Source of the DNA: Collimonas fungivorans
Lineage (GTDB): Bacteria; Pseudomonadota; Gammaproteobacteria; Burkholderiales; Burkholderiaceae_D
Direction: 5' to 3'
Length of the DNA: 64,000 nt
Assembly (NCBI RefSeq): GCF_001584145.1
Contig: NZ_CP013232.1
Location: forward strand, 930,001 to 994,000
Under the pieces are notes generated by a model. It had not been told where the DNA came from and made no database searches. It saw only the letters and a list, made by a program, of their open reading frames with translations. Positions within the stretch are counted from its first letter, which is position 1; every line of letters starts with the position of its first letter. Of this stretch, positions 57,135-64,000 are shown piece after piece. Both the position numbers and the translations under genes were made by a program.

Positions 57135-57221
57135 GACTTGTAATCAGGGGGTGGCGGGTTCAAGTCCTGCAGCCAGCACCAATATCTAAAAGGCCCACCG
57201 TTCGGTGGGCCTTTTTCTTTT
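57135..57221 (+). repeat. Right 87-bp repeat: orphan 3' half of tRNA-Thr plus terminator
   Basis: Exact copy of 54204-54290. It has the anticodon loop, T arm, acceptor 3' strand, CCA and terminator but no 5' half, so it cannot make a tRNA. The 214 bp before it (from 56921) hold no gene. It marks the right boundary of the island. Confidence 0.92.
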
Positions 57222-57581
57222 TTGTGGAGCAATCAGGTTTTTTGCGGAGCAAGTTCTAAAGTGCGTACGCACCCAATGACGGCTTCCGACGGCGGATTCA
57301 ACTGGTCGGTCAAGATGGGTTCCTTCATCGTCTGCAATGCGCAAGCGAAAGCAGACATTTAAATTCTTCAGACGAAGCGCAGCTTCTGGCCGAAAATAGT
57401 CTAGCAATTGATACTCCGCACTTGTTGAACAATAAAACACATTCACATATTAGCGGTCAGTATTATCAATTGATATCCGGACTTTTGTTGCTCTTGTAGA
57501 CATTAATACAGGCGCGGCTCGGCCGAGGCGCATGGCACTCGTCCCAACCTGAACCTGCTGCACGTAAGGCTTACTGTAGGT
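57222..57581. other. Gap between the orphan tRNA repeat and the LysR gene, no gene seen
   Basis: These 360 bp contain only short frames without ribosome sites. Near 57340-57395 there is GCAAGCGAAAGCAGACATT and TTCTGGCCGAAAATAG, words that resemble motifs at 61570-61600 and 62140-62175. No recombinase remnant was recognised. Confidence 0.5.
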
Positions 57582-58484
57582 TTATATCCCTTCGGAGCTT
57601 TCCTGTGTCAACCAGTTGCGAAAGGTGCGTGCGGCCGTGGGTTCGGTGCGGTCCTGCGGCCATACCGCGTAGTAGCCGCCGCCCAGGCTGGCACTGGCAT
57701 CGCAGGCCCGCACTAGCAACCCATCGCGCAGGCAGGCGTCGATCATATGGCGCCAGGCCAGCACGATACCCTGACCTTCCATTGCCAACTGCAGCAGGAT
57801 CGGGTACTGATTGGCCACCAGTTTGTGCTCCGTACGTGCTTCGGTCAGCCCGTTCTGAGCCAGCCAGACCTGCCATGACATCCACTGGCGCTGTCCGTCC
57901 TCCAACATAAGCAGCGTCTCTTCGGGTAGGTCGGCCGGCGTAAGTTTTCGGCCGGCCAGGTAGTGCGGCGCGCAAACCGGGAAGACTTCCTCATCATACA
58001 ACCTGCGTGCAGCCAAGCCAGCTGGCGGCCCTTCTCGCAAGTAATACATACCCACGTCGAACTCGGTTTCGGACAAGGAAGCTAGGCTGTCGTTGACGAT
58101 CAGTCGCAGGTGGAAATCGGGATGGGTGGCGCGAAAACGCGTGAGCCTGGGCATGAGCCAGAGCACCGCAACGCCGGATGAGCAGGCCACGGTCAGCTCG
58201 ATATGGCCCTTGCGCTTCATCACGGCTTCGGTAGCTTCGGCACAAGCGACCAGCAAACGCTGTACCTCCTCCGCGTAGGATTGTCCGCTCACCGTTAGGC
58301 GCAGTGCGCGTGGCTCACGGATGAAGAGTTTTTTTCCTAGAAACCGCTCCAGTTGAGCAACCTGACGGCTGATGGCGCTCTGCGTCAGGTGCAGTTCGGC
58401 AGCGGCACGTGTGAAGCTGCCGTGGCGCATGGAAGCCTCGAATGCAATGAGGCACGGCAGTGGCGGAAGCGGGGAAATACGCAT
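57582..58484 (-). CDS. LysR-family regulator (GcvA-like)
   Basis: A 300-aa LysR regulator. The N-terminus PLPCLIAFEASMRHGSFTRAAAELHLTQ (seen as PLPCLIAFEA and FTRAAAELHLTQSAISRQ) is typical of the GcvA branch, and a substrate-binding domain follows (LTVACSSGVAVLWLMPRL). It is transcribed in the same direction as the amidohydrolase and transporter upstream and is probably their regulator. It starts the accessory cassette to the right of the tRNA repeat. Confidence 0.92.
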   Translation of the reverse strand: MRISPLPPLPCLIAFEASMRHGSFTRAAAELHLTQSAISRQVAQLERFLGKKLFIREPRALRLTVSGQSYAEEVQRLLVACAEATEAVMKRKGHIELTVACSSGVAVLWLMPRLTRFRATHPDFHLRLIVNDSLASLSETEFDVGMYYLREGPPAGLAARRLYDEEVFPVCAPHYLAGRKLTPADLPEETLLMLEDGQRQWMSWQVWLAQNGLTEARTEHKLVANQYPILLQLAMEGQGIVLAWRHMIDACLRDGLLVRACDASASLGGGYYAVWPQDRTEPTAARTFRNWLTQESSEGI

Positions 58485-58540
58485 GGCAGTCGCTTAGAAA
58501 TTAAACTGCCATCATAGGCCCAAAGCGGCCCGTGCGCGCT

Positions 58541-59773
58541 TCAGGTTGTTTGCCGATACAGGCGGCCGGCCTGCATTACCAGCGCGAGATGTTTGCCTTG
58601 GCCTGCGAGCAGGCTGATGTCTGCCAGTGGGTTGCCGTCGACAACAATCAAGTCCGCCAACGCACCGACTCGGACGGTGCCGAGCTCTCCTTCGCGTTGC
58701 AGGATTGCCGCCGCTATCGAAGTGGCCGAGCGGATCGCCTCCAGATTGCCGAGCAGTTCGGCCCTGATACGGAACTCGTCGGACTGGTGATTGTGCATCT
58801 CGCCCAGCAGGTCGGACCCGAAGCCCATCGGCACGCCGGCTTCGGCATAGATGCGCAGTGAGTCGCGGCCCGCCTGGCGTACTGTTTGTATCTTGACCAC
58901 CGATTCCGCCGGCAAGCCGAGGCGGGCGCCGTCACGGGCGAGGGCATCGTAAGTGACAAGGGTTGGAACGACGAAGGCGCCGTGGTCGCGCATGATCCCG
59001 GCTGCCTCACGGTCGACCAGATTGCCGTGTTCGATAGTACGCACGCCGCAGCGCACCGCTCGGGCGATGGCACGGCCGGTATACGCATGCGCCATCACAT
59101 AAGTCTGCGCGGCCTCGGCTTCGGCCACAATAGCGCGGATCTCGTCCTCGCTATACTGGGTATTGCCGATCGGGTCGGTTGGCGATGCTACGCCGCCCGA
59201 TGCCATGATCTTGATCTGGGTCGCGCCTTTCTGGATTTCCTCGCGTACCGCAAGCCGCACCGCGTCAACGCCGTCAACCACGCGAGCGATGGCGCCAGCA
59301 CGGAAGGCACATGAACACGGTTCCAGTACATCTGAGCGCGGCCGAAAATCGCCATGGCCGCCAGTCTGTGACAGTGCTCTGCCGGACGGAAAGATGCGTG
59401 GCCCCGGCACCAGGCCGGTGGCGATAGCGTGCGACAGGCCCCAGTCGGCGCCGCCGGCATCGCGTACGGTTGTGAAGCCACGGTCAAGCATGGCTTTCAT
59501 GATGGGCAAGGCGCGGATGGCTGCCAGCACGTTGGGTTGCACTGCGTTCAGGCCGAGATTGGCAATCGAGGCTAGCACGTGTACGTGACAGTCGATCAGG
59601 CCCGGCATAACGGTCTTGCCGGTGACGTCGATCGACTGCGCGGCGGGCGCGTCGATCGGTGTCGCGGACACCTGGATGATGCGGTCGTCTTCGATCAGCA
59701 CATCATGACGGTTGAGTATGCTGCCATGGGCAGGGTCGAAAACGTTTCCGCCCTTGAGGAGTATCTGGGTCAT
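58541..59773 (-). CDS. Metal-dependent amidohydrolase (prolidase-like)
   Basis: A 410-aa amidohydrolase of the Xaa-Pro/imidazolonepropionase-related group. Metal ligands: HVH in GLIDCHVHVLA, a probable carboxylated Lys in TQIKIMASGG, His in VMAHAYTGRA and TIEHGNLV, and Asp in GFGSDLLGE. The C-terminal small domain VGALADLIVVDGNPL is normal. Likely substrates are N-acyl or peptidic amides. It starts 1 bp after the transporter stop and so is coupled to it. Confidence 0.9.
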   Translation of the reverse strand: MTQILLKGGNVFDPAHGSILNRHDVLIEDDRIIQVSATPIDAPAAQSIDVTGKTVMPGLIDCHVHVLASIANLGLNAVQPNVLAAIRALPIMKAMLDRGFTTVRDAGGADWGLSHAIATGLVPGPRIFPSGRALSQTGGHGDFRPRSDVLEPCSCAFRAGAIARVVDGVDAVRLAVREEIQKGATQIKIMASGGVASPTDPIGNTQYSEDEIRAIVAEAEAAQTYVMAHAYTGRAIARAVRCGVRTIEHGNLVDREAAGIMRDHGAFVVPTLVTYDALARDGARLGLPAESVVKIQTVRQAGRDSLRIYAEAGVPMGFGSDLLGEMHNHQSDEFRIRAELLGNLEAIRSATSIAAAILQREGELGTVRVGALADLIVVDGNPLADISLLAGQGKHLALVMQAGRLYRQTT

Positions 59774-59774
59774 A

Positions 59775-61082
59775 TCAATTCTTTTTCAGGTAGTCAGGGT
59801 CGCGCACGAAACGTGTGCCGATAGAGCTTATGGCCGCCGCGATCATCACGTAGAAAGCAGGCGCCATGGTGCTGCCGGTGGTGGCAATCAGCCAGGTGAT
59901 GATGAACGAGGCGAAGCCGCCGAAGATGGTGACAGCGCAGTTGTAGGCGACCGACAGCCCGGTCGACAGCACCTTGGCCGGAAACATCTCCGACATCGCG
60001 GCAAGGATTGGTCCGGTGTAGGTGGCAATTAGCACACCGAACACAAACTGAAAAATCATCAACGAGACCAGCCCCGGCATCTGGTTAATATAGACGAACA
60101 TCGGGTAGACGAGCACCAGGATCAGCAGTGCTGAACCCGACAGCAGGATACGGCGACCAATGTGGTCTGCCAACAGCCCGACCAGAGGCGAGAACACCAT
60201 GATTGTCAGGCCTCCGACCATGCCGGCAATAAAGCCGGTTGACGGCGGCATATGCAATACTTTGATCGAGTAGGTCGGCATGTAGAAAAGCAGCACATAA
60301 GTACACACGGTCCAAAGGATCACCATGGAAAAACTGGCAGCGGTTTCACGCGGGTAATTGCGCAATACCTCAACAAGCGGCGAGTCGGACTTGTCGGAGG
60401 TCTCGCGGAAGGTCGGCGTCTCGTCGAGGTGGTGGCGAATGTAGTAACCCAGCGGACCGATGACGATGCCGAGCAAAAATGGCAGACGCCAGCCCCAGCT
60501 GTGGAGCGCTTCCGTGCTCAGGGAGCTGGTGACGAAGGTGCCAACGGCCGCGCCCAGCAGCACCGCAACGCCGATGCTGGCCTGGACCCAGCTGGAGTAG
60601 TAGGCGCGTTTTCGGAGAGGCGCGTACTCGGTCAGGAACGCGGTGGCGCTGCCCATTTCTCCGCCTGCGGAGAAACCCTGTATCAGCCTGGCTATCACGA
60701 TCAGTAGTGGTGCGAACATACCGATCTGGTCATAGGTGGGAGCCAGGCCGATGATCGTGGTGCCGAGCGCCATCAGGAGGATTGTGAGCGACAACGCGGC
60801 CTTGCGACCGACGCGGTCAGCATAGATGCCAAGGATGATGCCGCCCACCGGACGCATGAAGAAACCCACACCGAATGTACCTACGGCCAGCAATAATGAG
60901 GATAGGTCATTGCCAGTTGGAAAGAAGAGCTTCGCGATAATAACGGCGAAGAAACTGTAGACGGTGAAGTCGAACCACTCAAGCCCGTTGCCGATCACCG
61001 TGGCGACAATAGCGCGGCGGCGTTGGCTGGCATTGGTGGCAGGTGGGCTTTCTGCTTCTAGATAGGTAGCGCTTGTGTTCAC
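59775..61082 (-). CDS. MHS-family MFS metabolite:H+ symporter
   Basis: A 435-aa major facilitator of the sugar/metabolite-H+ symporter type, 12 predicted spans. Family marks are VIGNGLEWFDFTVYSFFA, FFMRPVGGIILGIYADRVGRK (as MRPVGG and YADRVGRK) and RLIQGFSAGGEMGSA. The GTG at 61082 has AAGGAG seven bases upstream; further in-frame codons upstream lack family sequence. With the amidohydrolase and LysR it forms an uptake-and-hydrolysis cassette for an unknown amide or dipeptide. Confidence 0.9.
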   Translation of the reverse strand: MNTSATYLEAESPPATNASQRRRAIVATVIGNGLEWFDFTVYSFFAVIIAKLFFPTGNDLSSLLLAVGTFGVGFFMRPVGGIILGIYADRVGRKAALSLTILLMALGTTIIGLAPTYDQIGMFAPLLIVIARLIQGFSAGGEMGSATAFLTEYAPLRKRAYYSSWVQASIGVAVLLGAAVGTFVTSSLSTEALHSWGWRLPFLLGIVIGPLGYYIRHHLDETPTFRETSDKSDSPLVEVLRNYPRETAASFSMVILWTVCTYVLLFYMPTYSIKVLHMPPSTGFIAGMVGGLTIMVFSPLVGLLADHIGRRILLSGSALLILVLVYPMFVYINQMPGLVSLMIFQFVFGVLIATYTGPILAAMSEMFPAKVLSTGLSVAYNCAVTIFGGFASFIITWLIATTGSTMAPAFYVMIAAAISSIGTRFVRDPDYLKKN

Positions 61083-61635
61083 GGCGGTCTCCTTGTGAAG
61101 GTAGTACTTATGCGGCCGATGGTAGGGGAGGACGCGGCGCGGTGGAAATGAAATCTGCGCATGTGGGCATGCTGCCAGCGCATGCATGTGGGGGATCCTG
61201 GAGTGCAGCGCGACGAGGAGACGCGCATCTCTATTCCTGTGCTATTTGTGCGCTCGAACCTGACCAAGGAGAGCGCTGCCTGGAAGGTTGTGCAGTTAGG
61301 CTTCACACCAACCTGTCGGCTCAAATGCCCGTTGGCGGAGGTTTTGGTGCTCAATGCTGATTCTTAATTTTTCTTAGGGTTCCAGGACTGCCATTCGCGT
61401 AATTCATTTGCCGAAATTACTATTGCAGTGCAATGAGTGCTGACTATGAAAAGCCCACTGTTGGCGACACCCAAGAAAATATTTTGAAATTTTATTGGCC
61501 GGCTTGGGTTGCGTGCCTCTCGTCAGACCAGCGGCCGAACGTCTGATAACAGTCTGAAGCAGCCTGTGAAGCGACGTCACTGGCCGATTGCAGCCGTCTG
61601 CTATTGCCCGTTCCCAGATCATTTTTCCACATAAA
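61083..61635. other. Intergenic region, no gene seen
   Basis: 553 bp upstream of the symporter operon. Only short, unsupported frames occur. It must include the symporter promoter. CTGGCCGATTGCAGCC at about 61580 resembles a motif seen in other gaps of the accessory region. Confidence 0.5.
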
Positions 61636-62076
61636 CTAGATTTCACGATTCTTTCCCGGAGCTAGCCCTCGTAGAATCTCTAAACGATTCGCCGGAGCAT
61701 TAGAAGCAAAGAACTCTGGAATAGTCATTGTGTCGCGCTGCGGTCTGGATAGAAACTCCACAGGCCATTCAGTAATTCGCTGTTCCTGAACATGAACATA
61801 TTGTCCGGGAATTGATTCGTCAATGTACTCACGTTGCAAGACTAACGCCAGCGGCTCCTCTGTTCCGTCATTAGTTCTGGAAAATGCATCGGCATCTTCG
61901 TAACTGGCGAAGGCGTAATAATAATCAGATCCATCCTCATCATCGGGCGCCCCTCGTTCCGGGTGACACCACACTCTGTATTCGAGAACAGCATCCCAAA
62001 CAAAACCACCACCAGCCTTTGCAACGGCTGGGTACGTACCTACTTTGGAAGGTTCGAGTACGGGAGGATATTGCAC
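61636..62076 (-). CDS. Conserved hypothetical protein
   Basis: A 146-aa protein starting MQYPPVLEPSKVGTYPAV, with VWDAVLEYRVWCHPERG, an acidic loop DDEDGSDYYYAF, LALVLQREYIDE and ITEWPVEFLSRP, and C-terminal ANRLEILRGL. I recall similar proteins of about this size in enterobacteria and pseudomonads without assigned function. There is no signal peptide or membrane segment. No partner gene identifies its job; a protective or immunity role is possible given the accessory setting, but unproven. Confidence 0.7.
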   Translation of the reverse strand: MQYPPVLEPSKVGTYPAVAKAGGGFVWDAVLEYRVWCHPERGAPDDEDGSDYYYAFASYEDADAFSRTNDGTEEPLALVLQREYIDESIPGQYVHVQEQRITEWPVEFLSRPQRDTMTIPEFFASNAPANRLEILRGLAPGKNREI

Positions 62077-62227
62077 AATCGGGCCCTTTCGTAATTTTAA
62101 ATTTTAAAAAAATGCTGGCGAAGGGACGTTTTTAATGCCTGCTATTGGCCGCGTGCTGCCGGCTTATTGCTGCATTGTTAGTTAGAACACGAGATATATC
62201 ATCCAATTTCCAGTCTTGCTCATTACA

Positions 62228-62527
62228 CTAAATGCCCGCGACTTCACGAAAACCCTTGGCCCAGAAAATCCCATCTCTGGAATACGATGAGGCGAATTCC
62301 ACTTCGTAGTTCGCGTTACCCCATTGACGATCCGTGATATCAGTCACAGTACATTCGCATCCAAACGGCATAGGTATGCTAAAACCACCTTGGCCATTTG
62401 TGACAATTGCAGTTAACTCAATCCAATTGCTGTCGCCCAAACAAAATACTGCCCGATCAATACGTTGGGCATGATGATCAATTTCCAAATATAGCTTTGA
62501 CAAACAACCGCCAGCCACTTTAGTCAT
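62228..62527 (-). CDS. Hypothetical protein
   Basis: A 99-aa protein, MTKVAGGCLSKLYLEIDHHA at the start, with a predicted beta-rich core (DRAVFCLGDSNWIELTAIVT) and C-terminal NYEVEFASSYSRDGIFWAKGF. No family was recognised. No clear ribosome site precedes the ATG. It lies 151 bp from the conserved hypothetical on the same strand in a sparsely coding, probably acquired region. Confidence 0.55.
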   Translation of the reverse strand: MTKVAGGCLSKLYLEIDHHAQRIDRAVFCLGDSNWIELTAIVTNGQGGFSIPMPFGCECTVTDITDRQWGNANYEVEFASSYSRDGIFWAKGFREVAGI

Positions 62528-62803
62528 ATTGAGTCGCCATCAATTTTGCGGACACTATCGACCGTCCGCAATTGGCCGGCAACGGCCGCCCCAAAGCGGA
62601 CAGCGTCACAACGGATAGTATGCTGGCAGTTAGCAGGTTGATATGAGACTTACCAACTGCTGGGGGATGTTTTACTGTTGCCAGGTGACGTACTATAGTG
62701 CCGGCCTGGAAAAAAAGCAGATCCTTCCCCGGCGCGAATGGCACTTCGCGACGGGGGCTTGCAAGCGTTCCTTAGGGGCAAACTCCGCCAGAACGAACTG
62801 GGC
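62528..62803. other. Intergenic region with an 8-bp inverted repeat
   Basis: 276 bp between avrRpt2 and the 99-aa gene. TTGCGGAC (62546-62553) and GTCCGCAA (62564-62571) form a stem with a 10-nt loop, followed by TTGGCCGGCAACGGCC. No gene is recognisable. Confidence 0.45.
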
Positions 62804-63601
62804 TTAACGATGCATCATGGCGTACGGCACCTCCCATGCAAGGTGCTGATTGAAGTGACTTAGCGGCATGCCCCTGTCCGGACCTTTCTGAGGATCATGG
62901 TAAACAACACTGCTGGTCTTCTTGTCAACACCTATCAGAACTGACATGTGCCCATTGTTCTGGTTGGGGTGCCACGCGAAAAGAATGGGACCGTGCTGCT
63001 CGAGAAGAGAGACCAACTCCTCGAGCGAAAACGCTTGTGAATCTGGTAGATTGACCCTCGATAGTCCCTCGTTCGAAATGAATTGCTCAATATCAGCTGG
63101 TTCTTTTAGTGCCTGATGACCAGCGTCCGAACTATAACGTTGAGGAAGACCTAGTCTAGGACCGGCTTCGGCGCTATGGCCTATCATCCTGGCACATGCG
63201 TACCAGCAACCCATCCGTTCACTCCCTTGGGAGACATAAGGCACATTGCGGAGGAGGAATAACGGAGGTTTGCTTTGCATTAAGGCCGCATATCGAGAAG
63301 AACTCGATGCCTTCGAACTAGAACTTTTCTGCCCTCCGCCCCCGAACGATGGGGTGCCGCTGAATGTAGGAGCGCCACACTCGGCTGCCGAACTATGACG
63401 CGATATAACTTTCAGGCGCGGCGGTTGGGTTGGCAGAGAATTGCGCGTCTGACGCGTACCTAGGGGAGGGAGTGCCGACAGCGCGCTGGGACGCGAGTTC
63501 TTGGTTTGAGTGAACTTCTGCTTGGGCTGCTGCGACACTCCACCCGCCTCGGATCTATCGGTTATCTGCGCTTCGTAAGCGGTATTCTGCCCAATCTTCA
63601 T
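62804..63601 (-). CDS. avrRpt2: AvrRpt2-family type III effector cysteine protease
   Basis: A 265-aa protein matching AvrRpt2 (family C70), a plant-immunity effector that cleaves RIN4 in the host. The C-terminal domain is very close to the Pseudomonas syringae protein: VPYVSQGSERMGCWYACARM, GHSAEAGPRLGLP and HMSVLIGVDKKTSS. The catalytic triad can be placed at C132, H218 and D236 (YHDP), each exactly 10 residues after the C122/H208/D226 of AvrRpt2 as I recall it. The N-terminal about 110 residues are Ser/Pro/Gln-rich and disordered, fitting a type III secretion signal, and end with TPSFGGG (83-89), resembling the autoprocessing site. A TTCG-N16-TTCG box lies 67 bp upstream. No secretion-apparatus genes are in the window. 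Confidence 0.93.
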   Translation of the reverse strand: MKIGQNTAYEAQITDRSEAGGVSQQPKQKFTQTKNSRPSALSALPPLGTRQTRNSLPTQPPRLKVISRHSSAAECGAPTFSGTPSFGGGGQKSSSSKASSSSRYAALMQSKPPLFLLRNVPYVSQGSERMGCWYACARMIGHSAEAGPRLGLPQRYSSDAGHQALKEPADIEQFISNEGLSRVNLPDSQAFSLEELVSLLEQHGPILFAWHPNQNNGHMSVLIGVDKKTSSVVYHDPQKGPDRGMPLSHFNQHLAWEVPYAMMHR

Positions 63602-63668
63602 TGCATACCTAGTTTGTTGAGAATGACGCTGATTTTTTCACCGCTTAGTAACAAGTGACCAGTCAAAG

Positions 63669-63692
63669 CGAAATTTCTTCTTACTGAGCGAA
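63669..63692 (-). promoter_or_regulatory. hrpII/PIP box upstream of avrRpt2
   Basis: On the minus strand TTCG (63692-63689) and TTCG (63672-63669) are separated by exactly 16 bases, and each is followed by C, so both the Ralstonia hrpII (TTCG-N16-TTCG) and Xanthomonas PIP (TTCGB-N15-TTCGB) consensus are met. It is 67 bp before the effector start. No clear YANNNT-type -10 occurs at the usual distance. It would be a target of a HrpB/HrpX-type activator. Confidence 0.75.
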
Positions 63693-63789
63693 ATCCCGCT
63701 CGAAACCACTCTCCCCGGTGTAACGTGATGGCGCTGGATGCTTGTGATGATATATATCTACAAGTATTGTTGCCCGCGCCAGTCTTTTC

Positions 63790-64000
63790 TTAGATTTTGT
63801 CGAGATGGCGCAACAATGAATCACGTATCAACGCTTGGTCGGTAGCACTAAAACCAAGCAAGGGACGCGCTGGATAGGAATACTCGGGCCCTTTTTTGAG
63901 ACCTTGTCCTTCAATCCCTCCTGGTGCACGCGGACGATGCGCGCCACCCGTCCAAAGAACCCGACCGATAGCTGGTTTTCGTCCTGTTCGGTTTTGAGAT
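63790..64000 (-). pseudogene. Phage virion-morphogenesis (tail completion) protein fragment, frameshifted
   Basis: On the minus strand from the window edge one frame reads VGFFGRVARIVRVHQEGLKD, then KVSKKGP. The sequence continues in the next frame as EYSYPARPLLGFSATDQALI to DSLLRHLDKI and a stop at 63790. Together these resemble the C-terminus of P2 gpS/Mu-like virion morphogenesis proteins. The shift lies near 63885-63891, in AAAAAAGGGCCC, consistent with one lost C. It could be true decay or a sequencing error. It places phage DNA within 190 bp of avrRpt2. Confidence 0.72.

Larger units (their letters stand above)
54204..57221. mobile_element. 3-kb tRNA-Thr island bounded by 87-bp repeats, no integrase
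   Basis: The interval between the two identical repeats holds only a divergent LysR regulator and a drug-efflux MFS gene. Neither strand shows a tyrosine recombinase, excisionase or other mobility gene. By eye the base composition and codon choice look less GC-biased than in the core genes to the left. It is either a non-autonomous cassette moved in trans, or the shrunken remnant of a larger island whose integrase was lost. Confidence 0.8.

Noticed and set aside
57135..57180. Second functional tRNA-Thr
   Set aside because: Only the 3' half is present; there is no D arm or 5' acceptor strand.
57017..57446. Minus-strand frames overlapping the orphan tRNA repeat
   Set aside because: They run through the tRNA fragment and its terminator, lack ribosome sites and resemble no protein.
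61083..61635. Small genes between the symporter and the conserved hypothetical
   Set aside because: Several 60-95-codon frames overlap on both strands, none with a ribosome site or plausible composition.
62140..62180. Integron attC-like site (GTTAGTTAGAAC)
   Set aside because: The core resembles an attC end by a few bases only; there is no paired arm structure and no integrase.
63693..63704. Third TTCG upstream of the effector as part of a second hrp box
   Set aside because: Its spacing to the next TTCG is 8 bases, not 15-16, so it does not make another box.

Overview
The window is 64 kb of GC-rich chromosome from a betaproteobacterium, most likely an Oxalobacteraceae member and plausibly Collimonas. 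This is an inference from gene content and order: ptsN-hprK-rapZ, ubiE/ubiJ/ubiB, petABC-sspA-sspB, the fused DUF3683 oxidoreductase, and an AvrRpt2-type effector. No 16S or other taxonomic marker was used.

Positions 1-18.3 kb are housekeeping genes. They run from a partial TPR lipoprotein through a mutM / dynamin-like GTPase / mutY operon, a LON-domain protein, rapZ-hprK-ptsN (minus strand), pagP, queF, ilvA, a YqaA-type membrane protein, two tiny unannotated ORFs (12879-13131), a 1339-aa FAD/Fe-S oxidoreductase, a HIT protein and a DUF971 protein.

Positions 18.3-32.5 kb form a divergent aminophosphonate locus. The minus-strand arm reads phnS-phnT-phnUV (2-aminoethylphosphonate uptake), phnW, purU and a dimethylglycine-dehydrogenase-like gene that carries two one-base frameshifts. 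The plus-strand arm reads gntR-phnA-phnY-phnZ and an aminophosphonate FAD oxidoreductase. PhnW, PhnY and PhnA together convert 2-aminoethylphosphonate to phosphonoacetaldehyde, phosphonoacetate, then acetate and phosphate. The extra oxidases suggest that N-methylated or hydroxylated aminophosphonates are used too.

Positions 32.5-54.3 kb return to core functions: ubiE, a Tim44-like protein, ubiJ-ubiB, a TPMT-like methyltransferase, a polyamine-type ABC transporter, fmdB, DUF502, aspS, nudB, an EEP hydrolase and clsB, an ECF sigma/anti-sigma pair, mscL, the bc1 complex, sspA-sspB and tRNA-Thr(TGT). A palindromic GTAGGGTGGGCAC repeat family sits between several of these genes.

From 54.2 kb to the end the DNA is accessory. 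An 87-bp exact direct repeat of the 3' half of tRNA-Thr plus its terminator brackets a 3-kb island (LysR plus drug-efflux MFS) that has no integrase. Beyond it lie a LysR/amidohydrolase/MHS-transporter cassette and two hypothetical genes. The window ends with a clear homologue of the plant-targeting type III effector protease AvrRpt2. That gene is preceded by a perfect TTCG-N16-TTCG (hrpII/PIP) box and abuts a frameshifted phage virion-morphogenesis gene. This effector module is the most notable content of the window.
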